A DNA stretch of 41,320 nucleotides from an uncultured Eubacteriales bacterium (GTDB lineage Bacteria; Bacillota; Clostridia; Oscillospirales; Oscillospiraceae), in NCBI GenBank assembly GCA_900545515.1, contig UQZA01000021.1:1-41320 (forward strand), read 5' to 3'. The notes beneath the pieces were generated by a model that had not been told where the DNA came from, did no database searches, and was given only the letters and a program-made list of their open reading frames with translations. Below, in pieces: positions 34,347 to 40,802 of this stretch. The first letter of the stretch is position 1, and each line of letters starts with the position of its first letter. The position numbers and the translations under genes were made by a program.

Positions 34347-35672
34347 ATGAGAAAATGGATTGCAGCAGCCTTATGTTTGAGTATGATCTTGTCTGTTTGC
34401 GGTTGTCAGCAGCAGGAAGAAGGGGAGCCCTCCGTTTCTTCTACAGCCGCTCCAACAACTCCAACGGAAGGGACGGAGGCTTCTGTGACCCAAGTGCCAG
34501 AAAAAGTCACAGATCCGACTCAGGACCCTACGGAAGTTGCGGTTCCCTCAGAAGCTCCCTCCGAGGGGGAGACGACTCCCCCAGTAACCGGAACACAAGA
34601 AATCCCCTTGGTGGCGGTATCCCTGATCCCCGTTCTGGAGGAAGAAACGGACGAAAACGGAACCACGATTTTTCGGTACCAGTACCAGACCATTACAGCA
34701 ATCCTCCCAGATGCACCGGATGCCAGCGAAAAGATCACCAGTACAATGGAAGAGCGCGGAAAAGAAGCGGCCGGTTCGGTGGAGGAAATTTTAAACTGGG
34801 CCAGGCAAGATTATACCGGTGACAGCAGCTGGGTACCCTACTCCTGCCAGGTTGCATTTGTCCCGGCCCGCGTGGATGCCACGACCGTCAGCTTTTCCGG
34901 CGCTGTCTGGAGCTTTTCCGGCGGTGTGCATCCCAACTGCACACGGATCTCCTGCAGCTTTGATGCAGCATCCGGAGACGTTTTGACTCTGTCGGATATA
35001 CTGTCCAATACAGACGTCGTGGAAGCACTTTATCTGAAGGTAATGGATGGCCTGGACCAGCGTAGTCGGGAGCTGGACCCGAACCAGTCCGTTTGGAACG
35101 ACGGCTATGAAGAGATTGTTCGGGAGCATTTCAATTTGGAGCATGTTTCCAGCGCATCTTGGTACTTTTCTGATACAGGAATGCACTTCTATTTTTCACC
35201 CTATGAAATCGCACCCTATGTGGTTGGTGAGGTGGATATTGAAATTCCGTATGCAGAGCTTCGGGGCATCCTCAAGGAGGAATACTTTCCGGAAGCAACC
35301 ACATATGAGGGCGCCTTCTCTCTGAATGCAGCCCACCAGGAACAAGTGGATTCGACTCAATTTGAGGAGAACATACTTGTGGATTTAAAAACAGATGGAA
35401 CCAAAGTCGCCGTATTTTCCGGTTCTGTCATTCACCGTGTCCAGTTGGAGCAAGGGAGCTGGAGCGCAGAGAATCAGCAAACCGGATCCAGCCAAGTAGT
35501 TTTTGCAGCAAACCGCCTGACCGGGCAGGATCTGCTGCTCATCACTGCGGACCTGACCGATGCGCAAGCCGGACTGCGTCTGACGCTGCACTGTGGAGAG
35601 AACGAAACCCGATCTTATTTCATCAGTCAGAATCAGGAAGATGGCGCCATTCTTTTGGAAGCAGGCGCCTAA
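34347..35672 (+). CDS. DUF3298/RsiV-like lipoprotein, copy 2
   Basis: A 441-residue paralogue of the preceding gene with the same design: lipoprotein signal (LSVCGC, Cys20), long Thr/Pro/Glu-rich linker (~25-95), and a DUF3298 domain with FSGGVHPNCTR, SGDVLTLSDIL, WYFSDTGMHFYFSPYEIAPY and EIPYAELRG. The sequences differ clearly, so the duplication is old. It starts 22 bases after the first copy behind GGAGG (34333-34337). Ligand unknown; a lysozyme or wall-stress sensor is possible by analogy with RsiV. Confidence 0.85.
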   Translation: MRKWIAAALCLSMILSVCGCQQQEEGEPSVSSTAAPTTPTEGTEASVTQVPEKVTDPTQDPTEVAVPSEAPSEGETTPPVTGTQEIPLVAVSLIPVLEEETDENGTTIFRYQYQTITAILPDAPDASEKITSTMEERGKEAAGSVEEILNWARQDYTGDSSWVPYSCQVAFVPARVDATTVSFSGAVWSFSGGVHPNCTRISCSFDAASGDVLTLSDILSNTDVVEALYLKVMDGLDQRSRELDPNQSVWNDGYEEIVREHFNLEHVSSASWYFSDTGMHFYFSPYEIAPYVVGEVDIEIPYAELRGILKEEYFPEATTYEGAFSLNAAHQEQVDSTQFEENILVDLKTDGTKVAVFSGSVIHRVQLEQGSWSAENQQTGSSQVVFAANRLTGQDLLLITADLTDAQAGLRLTLHCGENETRSYFISQNQEDGAILLEAGA

Positions 35673-35684
35673 AGCAATGGGGCA

Positions 35685-35713
35685 GGGGAGTAGCGGAGGC
35701 TACTCCCCATTTT
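35685..35713 (+). terminator. Terminator between the lipoprotein pair and the recombinase
   Basis: Perfect 10-bp stem GGGGAGTAGC (35685-35694) with GCTACTCCCC (35699-35708), GGAG loop, then ATTTT. It overlaps the stop codon of the convergent recombinase gene. Confidence 0.8.
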
Positions 35714-36704
35714 CAGGCTTCAATTTGGAAATGGGATTTGCCTCAGCTGCAATTTTTAGCTCTGTGCTTTCAATATGGGTGTATATCTGAGTTGTATTCA
35801 GATTCTCGTGGCCCAAAACCTCCTGGACCGTTTTCACATCCACACCATTAGACAGCATGAGGGTTGCAGCAGTATGACGTAGCTTATGGGCAGAAAACTG
35901 ACTGGCGTCCAAGCCGGCGGCTAACATGTGCTTTTTCACCAGACGGTGGACGGCTGCTACGCTGATTCGGTTGTAATCCCGGGACCCAAAGAGAGCGCGA
36001 TTGTCAGACAGGATTTTTTTGTTGCGTTCAACCAGGTAGTCGTCAATGGCCTTTCGGCAAGAAGTCCCAAAATAGACCATCCGTTCCTTGTTTCCTTTGC
36101 CAACCACACGAATGCGATCTTCATAGACGTCGGAGAGATTGAGCCCCACCAATTCGCTGCGTCGAATGCCACAATTGAGAAAAAGCATCAAAATCGCGTA
36201 ATCCCGTTTTTGATTGGGGCCAGAGACGGCTTTTAAAAGTGCGGCGGATTGCTCGTAGGTCAGATATTTCGGCAGACTTTTCCTCAGCTTAGGATACTCC
36301 ATATCTGCCACGGGATTGACCGTAAGCTGCTTTGTGCGGACAGTTAGATATTTATAAAAGGATTTTATGGCAGAGAGCTTCCTGGCCCTGGCAGTAGGCG
36401 TGATGCCGTAGGCCGGCCGGGCCGCATCCGGATTTTCCGTCCGATCGTTGGCCAAATAAGAGAGAAACTCAAAAATATCCGACGTAGTAATAGAACGTAT
36501 GAATTCCAGGTCCACATCCCGGATGGTAATCTCGTCCAGTCTGGAACGAACCGGCATGCCGGCCCGCATGAGCTTCATAAACCGGAAAAACATCCTCAGG
36601 TCCAAATAATACTCCGAAATGGTCTTGGGCGATTGACCTTTGATGGTTTCGTGATATGCCAAAAAGTCCCGCAAAATCTGGGGACAGTCCGAATCGTAAC
36701 GCAT
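35700..36704 (-). CDS. Tyrosine recombinase, XerC/XerS-like
   Basis: A 334-residue site-specific recombinase, longer than XerC/D because of an insert in the N-terminal domain (~45-75). Catalytic residues are complete: Arg181 (CGIRRSELVG), Lys203 (VGKGNKER), His273 and Arg276 (HKLRH), His299 (GHENL), nucleophile Tyr308 (TQIYTH). Base composition and codon use match the host, not the element to the right, so I take it as a resident gene and not phage cargo, though the alternative (the element's integrase) is open. Start ATG 36704 follows AGGAGG. A dif-like inverted repeat overlaps its promoter. Confidence 0.88.
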   Translation of the reverse strand: MRYDSDCPQILRDFLAYHETIKGQSPKTISEYYLDLRMFFRFMKLMRAGMPVRSRLDEITIRDVDLEFIRSITTSDIFEFLSYLANDRTENPDAARPAYGITPTARARKLSAIKSFYKYLTVRTKQLTVNPVADMEYPKLRKSLPKYLTYEQSAALLKAVSGPNQKRDYAILMLFLNCGIRRSELVGLNLSDVYEDRIRVVGKGNKERMVYFGTSCRKAIDDYLVERNKKILSDNRALFGSRDYNRISVAAVHRLVKKHMLAAGLDASQFSAHKLRHTAATLMLSNGVDVKTVQEVLGHENLNTTQIYTHIESTELKIAAEANPISKLKPENGE

Positions 36705-36737
36705 GTTTGCGCCTCCTAGACGTAATTTCTGGATCTA

Positions 36738-36766
36738 AGTATATCATACTTGCTTCCCAAACGCAA
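36738..36766 (-). promoter_or_regulatory. Promoter of the recombinase gene
   Basis: On the minus strand TTGCGT (complement of 36761-36766), 17-base spacer, TATACT (complement of 36738-36743). The -35 lies in the left arm of the inverted repeat 36760-36789, so recombinase binding there would shut its own promoter. Confidence 0.55.
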
Positions 36767-36789
36767 CAAAATTTTTATTTTGTTGCGTT
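36760..36789. repeat. Perfect 30-bp inverted repeat upstream of the recombinase (dif-like candidate)
   Basis: Arms AACGCAACAAAAT (36760-36772) and its complement (36777-36789) with a TTTT centre. A further copy of TTTTGTTGCGTT lies at 36872-36883. Paired ~11-bp arms with a 6-8 bp AT-rich centre, adjacent to a tyrosine recombinase gene, is the layout of dif/difSL sites. Confidence 0.5.
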
Positions 36790-36940
36790 CGTTCCTTTCC
36801 CGGATTTCCTCCCTCCTGGGCTATTTCCCCCGGCGTAAGCGTTGAGGTTTCCGGCTGTGTTCCTCGCCTGTTTTTGTTGCGTTGCGAACTTTTGCCCCCT
36901 TTTCTCCTTATGGCCGCAGCCGTGGGAGCGCTCAGCAAAT

Positions 36941-36981
36941 ACCGCCTCAGATGGCCGTTTAGGCCGTCTGGGGCGGTTTTT
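36941..36981 (+). terminator. GC-rich hairpin with T-run at the left of the element
   Basis: 16-bp stem (36941-36956 with 36962-36977, two G-U pairs), 5-base loop, then TTTTT. No plus-strand gene precedes it. It could end transcripts around a circular form of the element or, in a filamentous phage, be the packaging hairpin. The region 36790-37128 otherwise contains no gene I can support. Confidence 0.6.
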
Positions 36982-37128
36982 GCGATTGCGCGGTTCATCC
37001 ATATTCCCGCTTAGTTTGGGCCTCCTGGGTCAATTCTGGCGGTCGGCGGTGCTGGCATTTTCAGGTTTGCCGATGGCCACTCTTGTATGCCCTGCGCCTC
37101 CGGCGCTATGCTGCCGGTTACAGAGTAG

Positions 37129-37254
37129 TCATAACTGTTCTTGGAAAATTTTTTCGACATTTTCTAATAATATTCCAAGTGCATCTTCTGAAATATGGCG
37201 TTGCTCTCTCGCCCAATACAGCATGTCAATTATTTCATTCTTGAGCTTTTCCAT
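37129..37254 (-). CDS. 41-residue hypothetical protein downstream of the RHH repressor
   Basis: A tiny reading frame, 41 residues, acidic and helical (MEKLKNEIIDMLYWAREQ start, ALGILLENVEKIF near the end). GGAGG lies 8 bases before ATG 37254, and the start overlaps the end of the RHH gene by 25 bases, so the two are coupled. Its helical acidic nature could fit a partner of the repressor, but nothing is known. Confidence 0.6.
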   Translation of the reverse strand: MEKLKNEIIDMLYWAREQRHISEDALGILLENVEKIFQEQL

Positions 37255-37400
37255 TCTTCTTCCCTCCTTTCCATATACTCCTGTAATATTCTATTGATTA
37301 TATAGCTAATTGTCCTATCTTCTTTTTCTGCAATTTCTGCTAAAGCTTTCTTAATCTCTGGCGTTGTTTTGAAACCTATCATTTCGCTTTTTTTTGACAT
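37230..37400 (-). CDS. Ribbon-helix-helix (Arc/MetJ-type) DNA-binding protein
   Basis: A 56-residue protein: a short basic strand (SEMIGFKTTPEI) that would form the DNA-binding ribbon, followed by two helices (KKALAEIAEKED and SYIINRILQEYMERR). The fold and length match RHH repressors of small phages and plasmids. ATG 37400 follows AAAAGGAGC; an in-frame codon seven residues upstream is not needed. It is transcribed away from the replication genes, and repeated GTTAAC sites lie between. Probably the element's repressor. Confidence 0.8.
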   Translation of the reverse strand: MSKKSEMIGFKTTPEIKKALAEIAEKEDRTISYIINRILQEYMERREEEWKSSRMK

Positions 37401-37434
37401 TGTACTTGCTCCTTTTCGCACTTGATTTTACCAT

Positions 37435-37530
37435 ATTAACTTGTGTCTGTGCCTAATTTCAACAAAGTTAACCACATTTTACAAAAGTGCTTGTAAGCGC
37501 TTGACAAATGAAGTTAACCATGTTAACCTA
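37435..37530. promoter_or_regulatory. GTTAAC operator repeats between divergent element genes
   Basis: GTTAAC cores at 37467-37472, 37513-37518 and 37522-37527, the first two as identical AAGTTAACCA, and a variant AAGTTAAT on the minus strand at 37435-37442. The last overlaps the extended -10 of the RHH gene (minus-strand TAAAAT); the pair at 37511-37530 lies just after a perfect TTGACA (37501-37506) facing the replication genes. Expected binding sites of the RHH repressor. Confidence 0.6.
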
Positions 37531-37646
37531 TATGTACTGGCGCTTCTTTGTCGGTATAAAACAAGAATAAGGGAGGCCGTACGGATGTTGTCAGACGAGA
37601 CTTCGTTAGTTTAAGTTTACAAATTATTTTTTAGGAGGATAAAATA

Positions 37647-37886
37647 ATGAACGAAATGCAGGTTGTTGGAATTCAAAAGTCCAGTTTCAAGGGTGACAAT
37701 GGGGAGACTGTGACCGGCTTCAACGTCTATATGCTGTTTGACCAGCGTGGTGTTGATGGTCAGGCCGCTCATCGGTTTTTTGTGATGCCGTGCAAATTCG
37801 TGAACGGTGTCATCCCCAAACCTGGGGATATTGTGGTTGTTTACTTCAATCGTTTTGGGAAGGTGCAGTCCTGTGAAGTCCAGTAA
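37647..37886 (+). CDS. Small ssDNA-binding-like protein of the element
   Basis: A 79-residue beta-rich protein with alternating hydrophobic strands (MQVVGIQKSSF, GFNVYMLFDQRG, HRFFVMPCKFVN, GDIVVVYFNRFGKVQ). Size, composition and place as first gene before the replication protein fit the single-strand-binding gene V type proteins of filamentous phages or short plasmid proteins; there is no strong sequence motif to prove it. ATG 37647 has AGGAGG 7-8 bases upstream. Its stop overlaps the next gene. Confidence 0.65.
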   Translation: MNEMQVVGIQKSSFKGDNGETVTGFNVYMLFDQRGVDGQAAHRFFVMPCKFVNGVIPKPGDIVVVYFNRFGKVQSCEVQ

Positions 37887-38073
37887 CGGTTCTCCCAATA
37901 CTGGGCTGTTGCTTACGCTGCTTTCTGAGCTATCTCAAATCGTTGCTGCTGGGCTGGATATGTGTAAGCTACAGGAGCAGGTATCAAGCTTGTCGGCTCA
38001 GGTGACTGCACTCCAAGGTCTATATTCGGAACTTTTGAGTAGGGTCAAAGAACTGGCCGATGAGTTAGACTGA
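37873..38073 (+). CDS. Small coiled-coil protein of the element
   Basis: A 66-residue protein with a GTG start (GGAAGG about 9 bases upstream) that overlaps the preceding gene by 14 bases. It is almost one long helix with heptad-like Leu/Val spacing (LQEQVSSLSAQVTALQGLYSE). No known family. An earlier in-frame ATG (37807) would overlap the upstream gene by 80 bases and is less likely. Confidence 0.55.
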   Translation: MKSSNGSPNTGLLLTLLSELSQIVAAGLDMCKLQEQVSSLSAQVTALQGLYSELLSRVKELADELD

Positions 38074-38123
38074 ATTGTCTCTGACCGCTGTGAAGCTGGG
38101 CAGAACGGTGTTCACAATTTGAT

Positions 38124-38166
38124 ACAGGCGGCTACTACGACTAAGCCGCCTGTGTGTCAGTGTCAG
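38124..38166 (+). other. Rolling-circle double-strand origin (pMV158 type)
   Basis: A 10-bp perfect stem ACAGGCGGCT (38124-38133) / AGCCGCCTGT (38144-38153) exposes a loop that completes TACTACGAC (38133-38141), identical to the nick sequence TACTACG/AC cut by RepB of pMV158. A short direct repeat (GTGTCAG TGTCAG, 38154-38166) follows, as a possible initiator-binding repeat. It stands just before the Rep gene, as in pMV158. The nick would fall after G38139. Confidence 0.85.
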
Positions 38167-38175
38167 AGGTGTCTT

Positions 38176-38742
38176 ATGGATTGGAAAAAAGAACGCTCTC
38201 GTCTTTGGAATGTTTTGTTGTATCCCGATGATGAGAGCCATGTTACTGCTCTCGCCTCTATCCGTGCTACATACCATTATGTTGCTATCTGTCATGATAA
38301 AGACGTGAATCCTGAAACTGGTGAACTGAAGAAACCACATTATCATGTGATTATCAAATTTTGTCAAGCTCGTTGGAACTCCTCTATTGCGGAGGAGTTG
38401 GGTATTACTCCCAACTACATGCAGAAGACTGGTAGTTGGGATAATTCGGCTAGATATCTACTCCATGATGGAGTAGATGAAAAATATCAATATGATAAGT
38501 CTGAATTGGAAGGTCCTCTTGCTCCGGCTGTTGTGAAGATATTGGAAAATGATATTGAGGATGTACGTGTGAAGAATCTTTTGACGCTTATTGATGGTTC
38601 TGGATTTCTGTCCATGACTGCGCTAATCTATCTTGCCTGTGACAATGGCCTTTATGGCGAACTTCGCCGTATGGGCTATATGGTCCGGGATGTGTTGGCT
38701 GAGCATAATGCTAGATTTGTGCAGCCTTACGATGAAGGTTGA
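38176..38742 (+). CDS. Rolling-circle replication initiator, pMV158 RepB type (HUH endonuclease)
   Basis: A 188-residue Rep_2-family protein. Opening WNVLLYPDD matches the RepB start. Metal-binding His40 and Asp43 (CHDKD), the HUH motif His55-Tyr-His57 (KPHYHVII), and a likely nucleophile Tyr94 (SARYLLH) fall in the same order and spacing as in RepB of pMV158 (His39, Asp42, His55, His57, Tyr99). A helical C-terminal domain follows. It nicks the origin at 38133-38141 to start rolling-circle synthesis. ATG 38176 (AGAGGTG upstream) is preferred over ATG 38119, which lies before the origin hairpin. Confidence 0.92.
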   Translation: MDWKKERSRLWNVLLYPDDESHVTALASIRATYHYVAICHDKDVNPETGELKKPHYHVIIKFCQARWNSSIAEELGITPNYMQKTGSWDNSARYLLHDGVDEKYQYDKSELEGPLAPAVVKILENDIEDVRVKNLLTLIDGSGFLSMTALIYLACDNGLYGELRRMGYMVRDVLAEHNARFVQPYDEG

Positions 38743-38765
38743 AGTTGTCTGAATAGGAGGTGCCT

Positions 38766-39038
38766 ATGCTTTGCCCTGGCTGTGGTCTTGATCGTAAACG
38801 TGGCCTTGGTCCTGGTGGTCACTGGTATCGGCTTGATATCTGTGCCTACGCTTTGAATACTACGATGGCTTGTCTGCGTGAGTATGTCTATTCTGGTCAG
38901 CTTCCTTCTCTGCGTTTTGGTCAGTCTTTGGAAAGGGGGTTTCTTATCCGTGACAGTGATCTCTACGCATTTTCGGCGGTTTTTGGCTCTGCTCTGCTGC
39001 CTGCTCCTTGTGGTTACTGGGCTGATTTCCCCCTTTGA
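38766..39038 (+). CDS. Excisionase-like HTH protein with CxxC start
   Basis: A 90-residue protein. The start has a possible metal knuckle (CPGCGLD). The central part (TTMACLREYVYSGQLPSLRF, then RGFLIRDSDLYAF) reads like an MerR/excisionase winged-helix (HTH_17), which in phages controls excision or gene switching. The last ~28 residues overlap the next gene, and could be neutral tail. AGGAGG (38755-38760) lies 5 bases before ATG 38766. Confidence 0.6.
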   Translation: MLCPGCGLDRKRGLGPGGHWYRLDICAYALNTTMACLREYVYSGQLPSLRFGQSLERGFLIRDSDLYAFSAVFGSALLPAPCGYWADFPL

Positions 39039-40413
39039 TGTTCATGCGGCCAGTGTCCCCGGCCAGTATGACGTGGTTGACCTTCTGGCGTCTGGCTTCT
39101 TCCCAGAAGGTGAGCTTGTCCAGACCAAGGCGGCAACTAGCTATACTTTCAATTGGGATGTCACGTCATCGGCTTCAATGGCTTATGTCTACATCAATGT
39201 CTATGCCCCTACTGCGCCTTCCGGCGTGACTTTAAATGGCGTTACTGGTACTCGTGTCTACAGCGGTGCGTTTTATCAATATCGGTTCGCCATGTCCCGT
39301 GTCTTGTCCTCTTGCACGGTGGTTGTCAGGTTTTCTAGCTCTGCGTCCCGGACTGTGTCTATCGGCTATGCTGTTGGTTCTGTTTCCGGCCAGTCGGTGT
39401 TTACAAGCTATAGTCGTCGCTCTCGTGGTTACTCGTCCGCTACGTGGGGTTCACCTGTCACCGTCCAGATTCCTGGCGGCGGCTCGTTTGTCTCCGTGAT
39501 ATCGTCTGATGTTCCGGCTAATCAACGAGTTAACGACTTCGAATTGATTTTTGATTGTAATATGGCTGCGGCTGATTACTTTACGGTTCATTTGTTAGTC
39601 CCCGCTGGGGCTGGCGGTATGGTAGATGGTTGGCGTTCGGCTTATGCCACTCCCCCTTCCTTTTTCCTTGGCTCTTCTTTTACTCATACTTATCCGCTTG
39701 ACATTATTAATGTCGATTCTTACTATGATGCTGCTACACAGATTGGTTATGGCCGTGGTAGTTGGCACATGGTGTATACCGTTGATGTATCTGGCTATAA
39801 GCTGGATAGCTATGACGTGATGTGTGACTTTACCCTTTTTGGGGTTCAGTCACCTGATAACCCTAGTAAGTATGGTTTTCACTATAACTGTCTATCTGCT
39901 TGTTTGGGTCTCAACGTTGATGACGGTAGCCCTTGGAGGGCTTTTACCTCTTGGCTTGGCACTCAGTTTACTAGTGTTAAGTCTTCTATTGCTTCTCTGG
40001 GTAATACTATCGCATCCCAGTTTTCTAGTCTTAAGACTAGTTTGTCTTCTTGGTTTTCGTCTTTAGAGAGTAAAATCCAATCTGCTATTAACCCTACGCC
40101 TAATAAAAATACGACAGATAGTCAGCAAGGTGTTAGCGATGACATTAGCGCAATGGACCAGTTTGAACAAGATGGATTTGGGAAAATCGAAAATGGAATG
40201 TCTGATATGCAGGCAGACATTTCAACTGGGGTGAAATCGTTCCTTCCTGCCCTTTCATTCATTCGCAAATACACAGATCATGTAGCTTCTGGTATTTCTG
40301 ATTATCTTCTCGTCTTCACTCTTCCAGTTTTTGTAGGTCTGTTTCTTTTTATTTGCAATCGGCTCCCTGGGGTGACTAGGTTCGGTTCGAGTAAGCCTAA
40401 AAAGGAGGATTAA
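38950..40413 (+). CDS. Secreted, C-terminally anchored surface protein (pIII adsorption-protein candidate)
   Basis: A 487-residue exported protein. Signal peptide FLALLCCLLLVVTGLISPF cut near VHA|A, a large beta-rich extracellular part (Ser, Tyr, Gly, Thr, Val rich; ~40-330), a coiled-coil Ser-rich stalk (SSIASLGNTIASQFSSLKTS and so on, ~340-390), an acidic helical part, then one C-terminal membrane helix (VFTLPVFVGLFLFICN) with a short basic tail. This is the plan of filamentous-phage minor coat protein pIII, in sequence clearly unlike the classical ones. Start GTG 38950 (AAGGGGG upstream) overlaps the previous frame by 89 bases; a later start would lose the signal peptide. Confidence 0.65.
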   Translation: MTVISTHFRRFLALLCCLLLVVTGLISPFDVHAASVPGQYDVVDLLASGFFPEGELVQTKAATSYTFNWDVTSSASMAYVYINVYAPTAPSGVTLNGVTGTRVYSGAFYQYRFAMSRVLSSCTVVVRFSSSASRTVSIGYAVGSVSGQSVFTSYSRRSRGYSSATWGSPVTVQIPGGGSFVSVISSDVPANQRVNDFELIFDCNMAAADYFTVHLLVPAGAGGMVDGWRSAYATPPSFFLGSSFTHTYPLDIINVDSYYDAATQIGYGRGSWHMVYTVDVSGYKLDSYDVMCDFTLFGVQSPDNPSKYGFHYNCLSACLGLNVDDGSPWRAFTSWLGTQFTSVKSSIASLGNTIASQFSSLKTSLSSWFSSLESKIQSAINPTPNKNTTDSQQGVSDDISAMDQFEQDGFGKIENGMSDMQADISTGVKSFLPALSFIRKYTDHVASGISDYLLVFTLPVFVGLFLFICNRLPGVTRFGSSKPKKED

Positions 40414-40414
40414 C

Positions 40415-40621
40415 ATGACTGCTTTATTGGATTTCTTTGGAACTGTTTTTGACGTTATCCGGAATTTCGTTTCTTCCACCATTTGGGCTTTGAAGTCTAT
40501 TCCCACGCTGGCTACTTCTCTTGCTGGTGTCTATGCCTATGCACCTTCTTTTCTTCAGTATGCTTTGGTTCTGTGTTTCTCCATTACAGTTACCTTTGGT
40601 GTGCTCCGTATGCTGAAATGA
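40415..40621 (+). CDS. Small membrane protein of the element
   Basis: A 68-residue protein with two hydrophobic segments (~22-42 and ~48-66; SFLQYALVLCFSITVTFGVL). ATG 40415 has AGGAGG 8 bases upstream and begins one base after the stop of the preceding gene. In filamentous phages pVI-like and small minor coat proteins occupy this place; sequence alone does not prove it. TGA overlaps the ribosome site of the next gene. Confidence 0.7.
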   Translation: MTALLDFFGTVFDVIRNFVSSTIWALKSIPTLATSLAGVYAYAPSFLQYALVLCFSITVTFGVLRMLK

Positions 40622-40631
40622 GGTGTTCTGA

Positions 40632-40793
40632 TTGGTTACATCCTTCTTGGATTGGATTACTGTCCAACTCCTTCCGGGTTTCTTTCGGCTTTTGGGATCT
40701 TTGAACATTGTTCCTGGTGTTTCTTTGCTGGGATTTCTCATTGCTATCACTTTGATTATTATCGTTGTCGGTGCAATTCTTATTCGTGTTTAG
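40632..40793 (+). CDS. 53-residue membrane protein with TTG start (coat-protein candidate)
   Basis: A small gene beginning at TTG 40632, with GAGGTG 6 bases before it and no in-frame ATG or GTG start. The product is an amphipathic N-terminal half (FLDWITVQLLPGFFRLLGSL) followed by one strong membrane helix (LLGFLIAITLIIIVVGAILI) and a short basic end. Size and plan fit an inoviral coat or minor coat protein (no signal peptide). It is easily missed because of the TTG start. Confidence 0.6.
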   Translation: MVTSFLDWITVQLLPGFFRLLGSLNIVPGVSLLGFLIAITLIIIVVGAILIRV

Positions 40794-40802
40794 GAGGCTG
40801 TT

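Noticed and set aside
36775..37002. 75-codon minus-strand frame rich in Arg, Lys and Gly
   Set aside because: No ribosome site, and it spans the terminator-like hairpin and the inverted repeat; likely non-coding.
36842..37297. 151-codon plus-strand open frame with hydrophobic composition
   Set aside because: It crosses the GC-rich hairpin and runs opposite to the better supported RHH and 41-aa genes; composition is that of an antisense shadow.
37529..37534. TATATG as -10 partner of TTGACA at 37501
   Set aside because: Spacer would be 22 bases, too long. The -10 of the replication promoter remains uncertain.
40370..40412. GGTTCGAGT-like string resembling a tRNA T-loop
   Set aside because: Inside the coding end of the surface protein, with no acceptor stem or anticodon arm around it.
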